Shown: positions 14,795-24,701, counted from the stretch's first letter. The stretch: DNA of 64,000 nucleotides from Hymenobacter lapidiphilus (GCF_013377885.1 NZ_JABKAU010000001.1:1-64000); one strand, 5' to 3'. Made by a program: numbers and translations. Notes: a model not told the origin generated them from the letters alone.

Positions 14795-17719
14795 ATGTCC
14801 GACGAAACGAACCCCCAGGCTACCCCGATGAACTCCGAATCCGACCTGTATGCCGCCGGCGACTCGGTGGAGCTGGGCGGCGCCGACACCAACGAAGCTG
14901 CCGATACCGCCGAAATTCTGGCCGAGTCCGGGGCCGATGTGGACGCTATTGTTGAGGCGGAAGCCATTCCCGAAGACGAGCTGTCGGCGGAAGAAGAGGA
15001 GGAGGCCAAATTTGCGCCTGGCGAAACCATCCACGACGTGGCCACGGTGCGCGGCATGTACCAAAACTGGTTTCTGGACTACGCCTCCTACGTGATTCTG
15101 GAGCGGGCCGTGCCAGCCATTGAGGACGGCCTCAAGCCGGTGCAGCGCCGCATCATGCACGCCATGAAGGAGATGGACGACGGCCGCTTCAACAAAGTGG
15201 CCAACGTCATCGGCCAGACCATGCAGTACCACCCCCACGGCGACGCCAGCATCGGCGACGCCATGGTGAACCTGGGCCAGAAAGACCTGCTGATTGAAAC
15301 TCAGGGCAACTGGGGCGACATCCGCACCGGCGACTCGGCGGCAGCGCCCCGCTACATCGAGGCCCGCCTGAGCAAGTTCGCTCTCGAAGTGGTGTTTAAC
15401 CCCGACATTACGGAGTGGCAGATGAGCTACGACGGCCGCAAGCGCGAGCCGACTACGCTGCCCGTGAAATTCCCGCTGCTGCTGGCCCAGGGCGTGGAGG
15501 GCATTGCCGTGGGCCTGAGCACCAAAATTATGCCTCATAACTTCCGCGAGCTGTGCCAAGCCAGCGTGGCGGTGCTTAAGGGCAAGGAGTTCCAGCTTTT
15601 TCCCGACTTCTCGACCGGCGGCCTGGCCGACGTGAGCAACTACCAGAACGGGCAGCGGGGCGGCAAAATCCGGCTGCGGGCCACCATCGAGAAGGCCGAC
15701 AAAACCATGCTCGTCATTCGCGACATTCCGTACGGCACCACCACCACGGCGCTGATGGAAAGCATCGTGAAAGCCTCGGAGGCGAACAAAATCAAGATTA
15801 AGAAGGTGGTCGATAATACGGCCGCCGAGGTGGAGGTGCAGGTGCATTTGCCCACCGGCGTGAGCCCCGACCTGACGATGGACGCGCTTTACGCTTTCAC
15901 CGACTGCGAAATCAGCATCTCGCCCAACACCTGCGTTATTATCGAGGACAAGCCGCGCTTCGTGGCCGTGGAGGACATGCTGCGCCTAAGCACCCAGAAA
16001 ACGGTGAGGCTGCTGGAGCGGGAGCTGGAAATCAGACAAGAGGAGCTGGGCGAAAAATGGCACTCGGCTTCGCTGGAGAAGATTTTCATCGAAAACCGCA
16101 TCTATCGCAAAATTGAGGAGTGCGAAACCTGGGAGGAAATCCTGCTCACCATTGAAGCCGGCCTGAAGAAGTTTACGCGGGTGGCCGGCGAGAAGGAGAA
16201 ACCCGGCGACACGCGCATCGTGCTGGCCCGCGCCATTGAGGAGGACGACCTGACGCGCCTGACCGAAATCCGCATCAAGCGCATCAGCAAGTTCGATGGC
16301 TTCAAGGCCGACGAGCTGATTGCCCGCCTCGAAGCCGAGCTGGCCGAGGTGACCGACCATTTGCTCAACCTCACGCGTTACGCCATCAACTATTTCGAGG
16401 GCCTGCTGAAAAAGTACGGCGCCAACCGGGAGCGGCGCACCCAGCTGCGCGCTTTCGCGGTGGTAACGGCCCAGAAAGTAGCCGTGGCCAACCAGAAGCT
16501 CTACGTGAACTACGCTGATGGTTTCGTGGGCTACGGCCTAAAAAAGGACGAAAAGGCCGTGGCCGTCACCGACTGCTCTGACCTCGACGATATCATTGCC
16601 ATCCGCCGCGACGGCACGTTTATGGTCACGCGCATTGCCGAGAAAACCTTCGTGGGCAAAGACATTTTGCACGCCGGCGTGTACAATAAGAACGACGACC
16701 GGCTGGTGTACAACATGGTGTACCAGGATGGTACTTCGGGCATTAGCTTCGCCAAGCGTTTCCTCGTGTCGGGCATCACCCGCGACAAAACCTACGACCT
16801 GACCAAGGGCACCAAGGGCACCAAAACGCTCTACCTGACGGCCAACCCCAACTCCGAGTCGGAGCTCGTGGCCATCCAGCTGGCCGACAAGGCAGTGGCG
16901 CGGGTCAAGCAGTTCGACTTCGACTTTGCCGACCTCGCCATTAAGGGAAAGGGTTCGATGGGCAACATTGTCACCAAGCAGCCCATCAAGAAAATTACCC
17001 AGAAATCATTGGGCGACTCCACGCTGGGTGGGCGAGAAATGTTCTTCGACAGCGTAGTGGGTCGCCTGAATGCCAACGGCCACGGCCGCTACCTGGGTAC
17101 TTTCGATACCGACGATACGGTGCTGGCCGTGTACCGCGACGGTACCTATGAGCTGACCGCGCCCGATCCGGCCATCGACTTCGTGGTGGCCAATCTGGTG
17201 CTGCTACGCAAGTTCGACCCCAAAACAGTGCTGAGCGCGGTGTATCTGGATGGCGAGACGAAGAGGCACTTCGTGAAGCGCTTCCAGATTGAAACCAGCA
17301 CGCTGGCCAACCGCTTCACCTTCATCAGTGAAGCCAAGGGCTCGAAGCTGCTGGTAGCCACGGCCCACCCCGAGCCGATGGTGGACATCAAGCTGCAGCG
17401 CGACAAAAAAGCTGAGCGCGAAACCGAGAAGCTGCTGCTCCACGAGTTCATCGATGTGAAAGGCTGGAAAGCCCGCGGCAACAAGCTCAACTATTACAAG
17501 CTGCACGCCCTCACGCTCGTCACCGACGAAGGCCCCGAGCCCGAGCGCAAGGCGGCCAAGAAGAAAGCCGCGCCGGCTGCGCCGCAACCTGCCGAGGCCC
17601 CCAACGCGCCCCACGAGCCGCTGCCCGACCGCACCGACGAATTCAATATCTCGGCCGATGAGGTGGCCCAGGCCAAGGCCCTGCTCAAGACGCCCAAGTC
17701 GCAATTGAAATTTTTCTAG
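14795..17719 (+). CDS. parC: DNA gyrase/topoisomerase IV subunit A (ParC)
   Basis: 974 residues. An acidic N-terminal extension of about 75 residues (repeated E/D-A runs, EEEEEAKF) precedes the winged-helix breakage-reunion domain. The latter has QRRIMHAMKEMDDGRFNKVA, the quinolone-region GDASIGDAM and APRYIEARL, whose tyrosine forms the covalent link to DNA. A beta-propeller-like C-terminal domain follows, then a Lys/Ala/Pro linker and the end SQLKFF, which resembles a beta-clamp-binding QLxLF motif. Pairs with the upstream parE. Confidence 0.92.
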   Translation: MSDETNPQATPMNSESDLYAAGDSVELGGADTNEAADTAEILAESGADVDAIVEAEAIPEDELSAEEEEEAKFAPGETIHDVATVRGMYQNWFLDYASYVILERAVPAIEDGLKPVQRRIMHAMKEMDDGRFNKVANVIGQTMQYHPHGDASIGDAMVNLGQKDLLIETQGNWGDIRTGDSAAAPRYIEARLSKFALEVVFNPDITEWQMSYDGRKREPTTLPVKFPLLLAQGVEGIAVGLSTKIMPHNFRELCQASVAVLKGKEFQLFPDFSTGGLADVSNYQNGQRGGKIRLRATIEKADKTMLVIRDIPYGTTTTALMESIVKASEANKIKIKKVVDNTAAEVEVQVHLPTGVSPDLTMDALYAFTDCEISISPNTCVIIEDKPRFVAVEDMLRLSTQKTVRLLERELEIRQEELGEKWHSASLEKIFIENRIYRKIEECETWEEILLTIEAGLKKFTRVAGEKEKPGDTRIVLARAIEEDDLTRLTEIRIKRISKFDGFKADELIARLEAELAEVTDHLLNLTRYAINYFEGLLKKYGANRERRTQLRAFAVVTAQKVAVANQKLYVNYADGFVGYGLKKDEKAVAVTDCSDLDDIIAIRRDGTFMVTRIAEKTFVGKDILHAGVYNKNDDRLVYNMVYQDGTSGISFAKRFLVSGITRDKTYDLTKGTKGTKTLYLTANPNSESELVAIQLADKAVARVKQFDFDFADLAIKGKGSMGNIVTKQPIKKITQKSLGDSTLGGREMFFDSVVGRLNANGHGRYLGTFDTDDTVLAVYRDGTYELTAPDPAIDFVVANLVLLRKFDPKTVLSAVYLDGETKRHFVKRFQIETSTLANRFTFISEAKGSKLLVATAHPEPMVDIKLQRDKKAERETEKLLLHEFIDVKGWKARGNKLNYYKLHALTLVTDEGPEPERKAAKKKAAPAAPQPAEAPNAPHEPLPDRTDEFNISADEVAQAKALLKTPKSQLKFF

Positions 17720-17727
17720 AGCAGCTC

Positions 17728-17808
17728 AAATACCGAAAGTAGTGAGGGGACGTAGCCCCGTAGCAGGTTGCTGCTTCCCCTCACTGCTTTTGGCACTTCA
17801 GGTATTTA
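17728..17808. repeat. Imperfect palindrome after parC
   Basis: AAATACCG...AGTGAGGGGA and TCCCCTCACT...GGTATTTA form an interrupted inverted repeat centred near 17768. There is no T-run, so it is not a canonical terminator, but it is the only structure in the 150-bp gap and may end the parE-parC transcript. Confidence 0.55.
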
Positions 17809-17869
17809 GGCGGTATTGCGCAATTTTGCGTTAGCTGGCAGGTCCTGACCGCCGGGCTGTTGGTTGTTT

Positions 17870-18787
17870 ATGCTGGTTTTTCGTCTGCTATTGGTTCGTT
17901 GTGCGTTGCTGGGGCTGCTCGTTAGTGGGGCAGGGCTGCTGGCGTGTCCGGCGGCGCAGGCCCAGCTCCGTCCAAAACGTGCCTCGGCCGAAAATGCTGC
18001 CGCAACGGCCGTGCTTGCGCCCCCATGCGGAGCACCGCCCACCAGCCCTGCGCTGCAGGCCGGGCTGGCCGAAGCCGGGAAGCTGCTTAATGCCTATCGC
18101 GAGTCGGAAGCGCTGAGCCGCTACGAGCAGGTGCTGGCGCAGGCTCCGGCCACCTACGAGGCCCTCTGGCAGGCCGCCGTGCTGAGCGTGCGTATTGGCA
18201 GCCGCTACACCGACGAAAGCCGCCGGGTTGCTTATTATGCTGCTGCCCGCCTTCTGGCCAACCGTGCCCTGGTAGTGTGCCCCCACGGAGCCGAAGGCCA
18301 CTACGCCGCCGCCCGCGTACTGGCTGCCCAGGCTCCTTTGCAACCATTGCGCAGTCGGCTGCTGGCCTACCGCGAAATGCGCCCCCACGTGTACCAAGCC
18401 ACCGAGCTGCGACCCAATTGGGCCGCGGCCTGGCAGCTGTTGGGCCGCTGGCACTACCGCGTCGACCACTACAGCCTGCCCGAGCGCATTTACAGCCGGC
18501 TGTTTATGGGGGGCATGCCAGCGGGCGGCAGTACGCTGCTGGCCATTGAGGCGCTGCGCCGTTCTTACCAGCTGGATTCGCAGCGCATTGAGGTGGCCTA
18601 CGATCTGGCCCGGGTATACCTCAACCGCAGCCAGGATGCCCGCGCCCGGGCGGTTTTGCAGGCCGCCGGGCAGTTGAACCCCGTTACGGCCGAAGAGTTG
18701 GTTATCAGCCGCAGTTGCCAGAAACTGCTCGAACAGCTCAATCGTCGCCAGCGCCGGCAACAGGCCCGTTTCCGCCTGACGCTCTAA
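17870..18787 (+). CDS. Secreted TPR protein resembling RMD-1-like proteins
   Basis: About 305 residues from ATG 17870, with a hydrophobic signal peptide ending in an AQAQ cleavage region. The rest is helical with TPR-like repeats. The segment ATELRPNWAAAWQLLGRWHY followed by PAGGSTLLAIEALRRSYQLD and YDLARVYLNRSQ matches the arrangement seen in bacterial 'regulator of microtubule dynamics'-like TPR proteins. A periplasmic scaffold role is inferred. A separate TPR lipoprotein follows 46 bp later. Confidence 0.75.
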   Translation: MLVFRLLLVRCALLGLLVSGAGLLACPAAQAQLRPKRASAENAAATAVLAPPCGAPPTSPALQAGLAEAGKLLNAYRESEALSRYEQVLAQAPATYEALWQAAVLSVRIGSRYTDESRRVAYYAAARLLANRALVVCPHGAEGHYAAARVLAAQAPLQPLRSRLLAYREMRPHVYQATELRPNWAAAWQLLGRWHYRVDHYSLPERIYSRLFMGGMPAGGSTLLAIEALRRSYQLDSQRIEVAYDLARVYLNRSQDARARAVLQAAGQLNPVTAEELVISRSCQKLLEQLNRRQRRQQARFRLTL

Positions 18788-18798
18788 GCCGCACCACG

Positions 18799-18806
18799 TA
18801 TCTTTA
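18799..18806 (+). promoter_or_regulatory. Possible -7 box upstream of the TPR lipoprotein
   Basis: TATCTTTA, one mismatch from TAnnTTTG, 28 bp before the chosen start. No convincing TTG at the expected distance. Confidence 0.3.
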
Positions 18807-18833
18807 CCGACTTACCTTACCTTTTTGCTGACT

Positions 18834-19955
18834 GTGCGGTTTTTTCAATTTCGGGGAATTGCCGGGCTGGCTGTGGCCGCCCTGCTGACCAGCTGTGCCG
18901 AGCCAACCCCGGCGGCCCGGCCCGATACCATGATTGACCTGCGCACAGTAGCCAGCGGCCCCCGCGTGCAGGCCGAGGAACTCGACGGTGCCATTGTCCG
19001 CCAGCCCCGCAATGCCTCGCTGTACGCCCGCCGCGCTGCTTTCCGCCTCGATGCCGGCCAGACTGATGCTGCCCTGAGCGACATCAACCAGGCGTTGGCG
19101 CTTGATGATGCGCCGGGCCAATTCTACTTCACCAAAGCCCGCGCCCTGCGCGCTCAGGGCTTCATTAAAGCGGCCCTCGATGCCACCGACCAAGCTGCCC
19201 GCCGCGGCTTCGCTTCGCCCGAGCTCAACCTGCTGGTAGGGGAGATGCACCTGGCCTCCCGCCGCTACCAGGATGCCCTCGACCAACTCGACCGCGCCCT
19301 GCAGCAGGAGCCCGACCTAGCAGCCGCGCTATTCTACAAAGGCCTGGCGTTTGTGGGAGTCAACGACACGGCGCAGGCTCTCGATTATCTGCGTGCCAGC
19401 GTGGCCCGTGCCCCGCGCGAGCCCGAAATCCTGCACCAACTGGCCTTCTTGTCCAACGCCTACCGGCAGCCCGACCAGGCGGCTATTTATGCTGCCCGAG
19501 GCCTGAAGCTGGATTCGACTTACGCCCCGCTCTGGTATGATTATGGCCGCCAGTTTGAGCTGCAAAACCAGCCCGAACAGGCCCTGCGTAGCTATGCCCG
19601 CGTGGCGCAGCTCGACTCCACCTTTTACCGGGCCGACTACCGGCTGGGGCTGGCGGCCTACAAAGCCCGCCGCTATGCGCAGGCCGTGCCCCACCTGCAG
19701 CGGGCCCTGCGCCGCGCGCCGCGCCTGCCCGATGCCCGTTCTATGCTGGCCGAAAGCTTCGAAAGCCAGGGGCTCTGGGCCGAAGCCGCCGACCAGTACC
19801 GCCTGCTGGTGGCCGAAAACCCCGGCAACCGCCGCTGGACCTATAAAGTCTGGAAAGTGGGCAACCGCGCCCGCGGGGTTATAGTCGACGAAACACCGCG
19901 TCCCGCACCCGTCGAGGCCATCGAGCCGCTCGACTTCTACAAGCCCGGGCTGTAA
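18834..19955 (+). CDS. Tetratricopeptide-repeat lipoprotein
   Basis: About 373 residues from GTG 18834 (RFFQFRGIAG...); a TTG three codons upstream is an alternative. A lipobox, LLTSC, follows a short hydrophobic signal. At least six TPR-like units follow, for example ASLYARRAAFRLDAGQTDAA, QFYFTKARALRAQGFIKAAL and PLWYDYGRQFELQNQPEQAL. The mature protein is probably an envelope-anchored adaptor. The C-terminal tail YKVWKVGNRARGVIVDE is not a repeat. No specific partner can be named. Confidence 0.8.
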   Translation: MRFFQFRGIAGLAVAALLTSCAEPTPAARPDTMIDLRTVASGPRVQAEELDGAIVRQPRNASLYARRAAFRLDAGQTDAALSDINQALALDDAPGQFYFTKARALRAQGFIKAALDATDQAARRGFASPELNLLVGEMHLASRRYQDALDQLDRALQQEPDLAAALFYKGLAFVGVNDTAQALDYLRASVARAPREPEILHQLAFLSNAYRQPDQAAIYAARGLKLDSTYAPLWYDYGRQFELQNQPEQALRSYARVAQLDSTFYRADYRLGLAAYKARRYAQAVPHLQRALRRAPRLPDARSMLAESFESQGLWAEAADQYRLLVAENPGNRRWTYKVWKVGNRARGVIVDETPRPAPVEAIEPLDFYKPGL

Positions 19956-20113
19956 GGAGTTGGGTTGATTTCAGGTTTGAGCATAGCCAAGCGGTGGGCT
20001 CCAAGTCGCGGGTAAACCCTGTTTTTGGGTGTCGGATGTGAAAACAGCTCCGCTTAAAACTTCCTAACTTGCCGCCTCACGGCTGTTTGTATAGCCATTA
20101 CGCCCCTTTTTGT

Positions 20114-22063
20114 ATGTTGAATATTACCCTCCCCGACGGCTCGGTGCGCCAGTTTGTAGATGGCGCCACGGGCTACGATGTCGCCGCCGCTATCAGCGAA
20201 GGCCTGGCCCGCAACGCTGTAGGTGTGCGCGTTGATGGCGAAGTGCGCGACCTGCACCGCCCCATCGATCAGGACGCCCAGGTGGCCATTCTGACCTGGA
20301 ACGACGCCGATGGCAAGATGGCCTTCTGGCACTCCTCGGCCCACGTGCTGGCCGAAGCCCTCGAAGCCCTGTATCCCGGCGTAAAGCTGGGCATCGGTCC
20401 GGCCATCGAAAACGGCTTTTACTACGACATCGACCTGGGCGAAGGCCGCATGATTTCGAGCGAAGACTTCCCGGAGATCGAGAAGAAAATGCTTGAGCTG
20501 GCCCGCCAGAAAAGCAAGTTTGAGCGCCGTGCAGTGAGCAAGGCCGATGCCATTGCTTACTTCACCGAGAAGGCCGACCCTTACAAGCTGGACCTGCTGC
20601 AGCGCCTCGACGACGGCACCATCACGTTCTATCAGCAGGGAAATTTCGTGGATTTGTGCCGCGGCCCGCACCTGCCCGACACCGCCAACATCAAAGCCGT
20701 CAAGCTGCTCAACATCGCCGGGGCCTACTGGCGCGGTGATGAGAAGAACAAGCAGCTCACGCGCATCTATGGCATCACGTTCCCCAAGGCCAAGGAGCTG
20801 ACCGAATACCTCGAAAAGCTGGAGGAAGCCAAGCGTCGCGACCACCGCAAGCTGGGCAAGGAGTTGGAGTTGTTTGCCTTCTCGGATAAAGTAGGAGCGG
20901 GGCTGCCGCTATGGCTGCCCAAGGGCACCATGCTGCGCGAAAAGCTGGAGCAGTTCCTGCGCCGTGCCCAGATCAAGGCCGGCTACCAGCCCGTGGTAAC
21001 GCCCCACATCGGCTCAAAGGAGCTGTACGTAACCAGCGGCCACTACGAGAAGTACGGTGCCGATTCGTTCCAGCCTATCAAGACGCCGAACCCAGGCGAG
21101 GAGTTCTTCCTCAAGCCCATGAACTGCCCCCACCACTGCGAAATCTATAAGACCAAGCCCCGTAGCTACCGCGACCTGCCGGTGCGCCTGGCCGAGTTCG
21201 GCACGGTGTATCGCTACGAGCAAAGCGGCGAGCTGCACGGCCTGACGCGGGTACGCGGCTTCACCCAGGACGACGCCCACATCTTCTGTCGTCCTGATCA
21301 AGTAAAGGAAGAGTTTACCAAGGTTATTGATCTGGTTCTCTATGTTTTCCGGGCGCTGGGATTTCAGGATTTCACCGCTCAGATTTCCCTGCGCGACCCC
21401 GAGAACAAGGCCAAGTACATCGGCTCCGATGAGAACTGGGACAAGGCCGAGCAAGCCATTATCGAGTCGGCAGCAGAGAAGGGCCTGACCACCGTAACAG
21501 AACTGGGCGAGGCGGCCTTCTATGGCCCTAAGCTCGACTTCATGGTGCGCGACGCCCTGGGTCGCAAGTGGCAGTTGGGCACCGTGCAGGTAGACTACAA
21601 CCTACCCGAGCGTTTCGACCTGGAGTATGTGGCCTCCGACAACTCGCGCCAGCGTCCGGTGATGATTCACCGGGCACCGTTTGGCTCGTTGGAGCGCTTT
21701 GTGGCCGTACTCATCGAGCACTGCGCTGGCAACTTCCCGCTCTGGCTCTCGCCCGAGCAGTTCGCCGTGCTGCCCATTTCAGAGAAATATCATGACTATG
21801 CTCAGCAGGTGTACGACCGCCTGATGGGTGCCGAGCTGCGCGGTACCGTCGACCACCGCGACGAGAAAATCGGCCGCAAAATCCGCGACGCCGAGGTATC
21901 GAAAGTGCCTTACATGCTGATAGTGGGCGAAAAAGAGCAGGAGAACGGCATCGTGTCGGTGCGCAAGCATGGCGAGGGTGATGTAGGCTCGATGCCGATC
22001 GACTCGTTTATCAAGAGCTTCGAAAGCCAGGTGGCCGCCATGATGGACGGAGCGGCCGAGTAG
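20114..22063 (+). CDS. thrS: Threonyl-tRNA synthetase
   Basis: 649 residues from ATG 20114 ([14 protein letters not shown]), which places the TGS domain at the N-terminus as in the family; in-frame codons further upstream are not used. Editing domain with [11 protein letters not shown] (HxxxH). Class II core with motif 1 in the VVTPH region, zinc Cys in [11 protein letters not shown], motif 2 [22 protein letters not shown] and motif 3 [12 protein letters not shown]-terminal anticodon-binding domain ends [11 protein letters not shown]. First gene of a translation cluster continuing with infC-rpmI-rplT. Confidence 0.96.
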   Translation: MLNITLPDGSVRQFVDGATGYDVAAAISEGLARNAVGVRVDGEVRDLHRPIDQDAQVAILTWNDADGKMAFWHSSAHVLAEALEALYPGVKLGIGPAIENGFYYDIDLGEGRMISSEDFPEIEKKMLELARQKSKFERRAVSKADAIAYFTEKADPYKLDLLQRLDDGTITFYQQGNFVDLCRGPHLPDTANIKAVKLLNIAGAYWRGDEKNKQLTRIYGITFPKAKELTEYLEKLEEAKRRDHRKLGKELELFAFSDKVGAGLPLWLPKGTMLREKLEQFLRRAQIKAGYQPVVTPHIGSKELYVTSGHYEKYGADSFQPIKTPNPGEEFFLKPMNCPHHCEIYKTKPRSYRDLPVRLAEFGTVYRYEQSGELHGLTRVRGFTQDDAHIFCRPDQVKEEFTKVIDLVLYVFRALGFQDFTAQISLRDPENKAKYIGSDENWDKAEQAIIESAAEKGLTTVTELGEAAFYGPKLDFMVRDALGRKWQLGTVQVDYNLPERFDLEYVASDNSRQRPVMIHRAPFGSLERFVAVLIEHCAGNFPLWLSPEQFAVLPISEKYHDYAQQVYDRLMGAELRGTVDHRDEKIGRKIRDAEVSKVPYMLIVGEKEQENGIVSVRKHGEGDVGSMPIDSFIKSFESQVAAMMDGAAE

Positions 22064-22068
22064 CAGCG

Positions 22069-22103
22069 TTATCGGGGCTTGGCCGTTGGCTGAGCCCTGA
22101 TAA
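22069..22103 (+). terminator. Hairpin after thrS
   Basis: TTATC(G)GGGCT pairs with AGCCC(T)GATAA around a 13-nt loop. Only a loose T-rich stretch follows, so it may be a weak terminator or attenuator before the infC operon. Confidence 0.5.
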
Positions 22104-22247
22104 AATTGGCTTTTTCTGCTCGTTGAGGCCTTTTTTTATATAGGTTTTAGTGAGGATTTGGAAAAAATGCCGGATATTTGCCCACTAGCTGAACTCATTG
22201 GCCCCGGTCGGTGTGGTTATAGTTCTAGTCAAAATCGACTTTCACCT

Positions 22248-22254
22248 TAAGGAG
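22248..22254 (+). promoter_or_regulatory. Strong Shine-Dalgarno sequence of infC
   Basis: TAAGGAG, 8 nt before the AUA at 22263. Almost no other gene in this window has such a site, which fits the general lack of Shine-Dalgarno use in Bacteroidota and marks infC translation as specially controlled. It also fixes the start codon. Confidence 0.75.
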
Positions 22255-22262
22255 AAACCGCC

Positions 22263-22970
22263 ATAGCTACCCCTAACCGCCGCTATATCCCTCGCGCCCA
22301 GGTCGAGGAGCCGTTCAAAATCAATCATAAGATTACGGCCCGTGAAGTGCGCCTCGTTGGCGACAACGTGGAGCAAGGCATCTACCCCACGGATCAGGCC
22401 CGGCGCATGGCGCAGGACCAAAACCTGGACTTAGTTGAAATTTCCCCCACGGCCTCGCCTCCGGTGTGCCGGGTTATCGACTACTCGAAATTCAAGTACG
22501 AGCAGAAGAAGAAAACCCGTGAGCTGAAGGCTAAGCAAACCAAGGTTGTCATCAAGGAAATCCGTTTCGGACCCAACACCGACGACCACGACTTTGCTTT
22601 CAAGCTCAAGCACGCACAGGAATTCCTGAAGGAGGGTGCGAAAATCAAGGCGTACGTTCACTTCGTAGGCCGAAGCATTGTTTTCAAGGAGCGGGGCGAA
22701 ATTCTGCTGCTCAAGTTTGCCCAGGCCCTTGAGGATCTGGCCAAGGTAGAGCAGTTACCCAAGCTTGAAGGCAAGCGCATGTTCCTGTATCTGGCTCCTA
22801 AAGTTATAGCGCCCCCTAAAAAGGTTGCTCCTAAGGAGGCTGACAAGGGCAAGCCAACTGATAAAGCCGCCAAACCTGCCGCTGCCGCTCCGGCTCCCGA
22901 ATCCGCAGCAGTAGAAGTGCCCAAAACAGCCACGGCTGAAATCAGCGCTGCTGATCAAGGCGCAGAGTAA
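22263..22970 (+). CDS. infC: Translation initiation factor IF-3, AUA start codon
   Basis: 235 residues. Family-typical N-terminal sequence ([12 protein letters not shown] then [18 protein letters not shown]) is in frame upstream of the first GTG (22347) and begins at an ATA codon at 22263, preceded by TAAGGAG at ideal spacing. No ATG, GTG or TTG would include that conserved segment. IF-3 N-domain, [20 protein letters not shown] linker and C-domain (HVHF-like [17 protein letters not shown]) follow; a Lys/Pro/Ala tail of about 60 residues ends the protein. Rare AUU/AUA starts on infC permit autoregulation, because IF-3 itself discriminates against them; this is established for E. coli and inferred here. 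Heads infC-rpmI-rplT. Confidence 0.93.
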   Translation: MATPNRRYIPRAQVEEPFKINHKITAREVRLVGDNVEQGIYPTDQARRMAQDQNLDLVEISPTASPPVCRVIDYSKFKYEQKKKTRELKAKQTKVVIKEIRFGPNTDDHDFAFKLKHAQEFLKEGAKIKAYVHFVGRSIVFKERGEILLLKFAQALEDLAKVEQLPKLEGKRMFLYLAPKVIAPPKKVAPKEADKGKPTDKAAKPAAAAPAPESAAVEVPKTATAEISAADQGAE

Positions 22971-23061
22971 CGCTCTTATCCGGAGCTATGCTCCGTTTTT
23001 CGCTGGTGCACCGGCCCTAGGCAGCCGACCACCGCATGTTTCACCTTTTTCTACCACCACA

Positions 23062-23256
23062 ATGCCGAAGATGAAGACCAAGTCCGGCGCCAAGAAGCGT
23101 TTTACGCTGACCGGCACGGGCAAAATCAAGCGTAAGCACGCTTACAAGAGCCACATCTTGACCAAGAAAACCACCAAGCAGAAGCGTAACCTTACGCACA
23201 TCACGCTGGTTAGCTCGGCCGACATGAACCGCGTAAAGGACATGCTTAACATGTAA
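23062..23256 (+). CDS. rpmI: 50S ribosomal protein L35 (bL35)
   Basis: 64 residues, [14 protein letters not shown] start and a very basic sequence ending [15 protein letters not shown]; length and sequence are canonical. Lies between infC and rplT, the conserved order. Confidence 0.96.
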   Translation: MPKMKTKSGAKKRFTLTGTGKIKRKHAYKSHILTKKTTKQKRNLTHITLVSSADMNRVKDMLNM

Positions 23257-23418
23257 TTAGGAATGGCTTCTTAAGAAGGGCTACTTGGCTGAATTGCCGA
23301 GGTTCGCACCTCTTAGTTGCTTGTTGCTGATTATCCATCAAAACTCACACCAGGCGTTCGGTAGGAACCCAAGCTGCGGCAGTAAGTCCGCCGCCGACCG
23401 CCAAAAACAACCCAGGTT

Positions 23419-23763
23419 ATGCCAAGAAGTGTAAACCACGCGGCCTCGCGCCACCGTCGGAAAAAAATCATGCGTTTGGCGAAAGGCTATTATGGCCGTC
23501 GCAAAAACGTATGGACCGTTGCCAAAAATGCCGTCGAGAAAGGTTTGCTTTATGCTTACCGCGACCGGAAAGTAAAGAAGCGCGAGTTTCGTGCCCTCTG
23601 GATCCAGCGTATCAACGCCGGTGCCCGCGAGCATGGCCTGTCGTACTCCCAGTTCATGGGTGGCCTCAAGAAGGCTGGTATCGAACTCAACCGTAAGGTT
23701 CTGGCTGATCTTGCCCTCAACCACCCTGAGGCTTTCAAAGGCATCGTGGAGAAAATGAAATAA
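23419..23763 (+). CDS. rplT: 50S ribosomal protein L20 (bL20)
   Basis: 114 residues with the canonical [20 protein letters not shown]-terminus, [19 protein letters not shown] and a C-terminal [11 protein letters not shown]. The 162-bp gap after rpmI contains small hairpins (for example GAGGT/ACCTC near 23299-23312) but no recognised L20 leader. Followed by a strong terminator that ends the operon. Confidence 0.96.
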   Translation: MPRSVNHAASRHRRKKIMRLAKGYYGRRKNVWTVAKNAVEKGLLYAYRDRKVKKREFRALWIQRINAGAREHGLSYSQFMGGLKKAGIELNRKVLADLALNHPEAFKGIVEKMK

Positions 23764-23785
23764 CCACAGACGGTTATTTCCACAA

Positions 23786-23822
23786 AAAAGCGGCTGCCCC
23801 GAAAGGAGCAGCCGCTTTTTTG
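23786..23822 (+). terminator. Terminator of the infC-rpmI-rplT operon
   Basis: AGCGGCTGC/GCAGCCGCT stem followed by TTTTTT. A run of A on the other side could let it work for the convergent gene at 23888 as well. Confidence 0.9.
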
Positions 23823-23887
23823 TGTTATTTTCTAAGTAGAACTGCTTACTAAAAAGGCTAACCGTATTGGTTAGAAGAGGGGTTGAC

Positions 23888-24313
23888 TTATACTCCGCGC
23901 TCTATTGCCTGCATTTCGCGCAACCAGGCAACAGCTTCTTCCATCTGCTCGAACAACTGCAGGTGCAAGTGTGAGCCTACACGCAGGTGCATATCCTCCA
24001 CAGCGGCCTGTCCGAACACACCAGGTGCCTTAACATGGGCGTAGTACGTCATGCCAGCGGCCAGGGCCTGCGGTATCCAGATCTGCTCCAGCCAGTCGTT
24101 GGCGTGTTTCCACGAGCCCAGTAAACGGCGGTTATCGGTCAGCATATACGGACAACGTGTGTGCTGTAAGATCTCCAGGATGCCACCAGAGCCTTCCTGG
24201 ATGGACTCCAGCGTTAGTAGCCCCTGCCAGTCGTTATAAATCCAGTTATTCTGCTGGTCAAATTCGGTTAGAAGGAACGTGGTGCCAGTGCTTGTTTGGA
24301 ATTGCTGCCGCAT
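23888..24313 (-). CDS. STAS-like hypothetical protein, paralogue of 8363-8806
   Basis: 141 residues, soluble, no signal peptide. Shares motif order with the product of 8363-8806 (YMLTDNRRLLGSW, WLEQIWIPQALAAGMTYYAH, HLQLFEQMEEAVAWLREMQ). Family resembles STAS/SpoIIAA-like proteins but no function is established. Convergent with rplT and upstream, on its own strand, of nothing recognisable. Confidence 0.72.
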   Translation of the reverse strand: MRQQFQTSTGTTFLLTEFDQQNNWIYNDWQGLLTLESIQEGSGGILEILQHTRCPYMLTDNRRLLGSWKHANDWLEQIWIPQALAAGMTYYAHVKAPGVFGQAAVEDMHLRVGSHLHLQLFEQMEEAVAWLREMQAIERGV

Positions 24314-24448
24314 AGACTCAAAGGAGCGTATTTCTCGCTCAACCTCCTAGTTATTTAGACGAATGTTGAAAAATCGTCGGTTAGTGACGTTTCTGGCAAA
24401 GCAAAACAACCCATTGGCCAGGCAGACAGAACGAACAGGCTGAAACGC

Positions 24449-24485
24449 AAAAAAAACCGCGCCGGGGTAATGCCGACGCGGTTTT
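24449..24485 (-). terminator. Terminator downstream of tRNA-Met
   Basis: AAAACCGCG/CGCGGTTTT stem with a G+C-rich loop, followed on the minus strand by a run of T. It begins 7 bp after the 3' end of the tRNA gene. Confidence 0.8.
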
Positions 24486-24491
24486 AATATG

Positions 24492-24565
24492 TAGCGGGAA
24501 CGAGAGTTGAACTCGTGACCTCAGGGTTATGAATCCTGTGCTCTAACCAACTGAGCTATCCCGCC
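24492..24565 (-). tRNA. tRNA-Met (anticodon CAT)
   Basis: Cloverleaf read on the minus strand: acceptor GGCGGGA paired with TCCCGCT (one G-U), D-arm TAGCTCAGTTGGTTAGAGC, anticodon loop TTCATAA, T-arm with GTTCAACTC, discriminator A; CCA not encoded. Elongator Met is likeliest; a lysidine-modified tRNA-Ile(CAU) cannot be excluded by eye. Confidence 0.92.
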
Positions 24566-24701
24566 CTGTTTTGGTGGTGCAAAGGTAGGCACAAGTTTTG
24601 ACGCAACGCAAGGGGGGAAGGAAAAAAAACCCGCGTATATTGGCTGCCGGAGGAGCTGCCAAGCGGCGTTCCGGTCCTAAATTCTTTACGCTGTACTGCT
24701 T

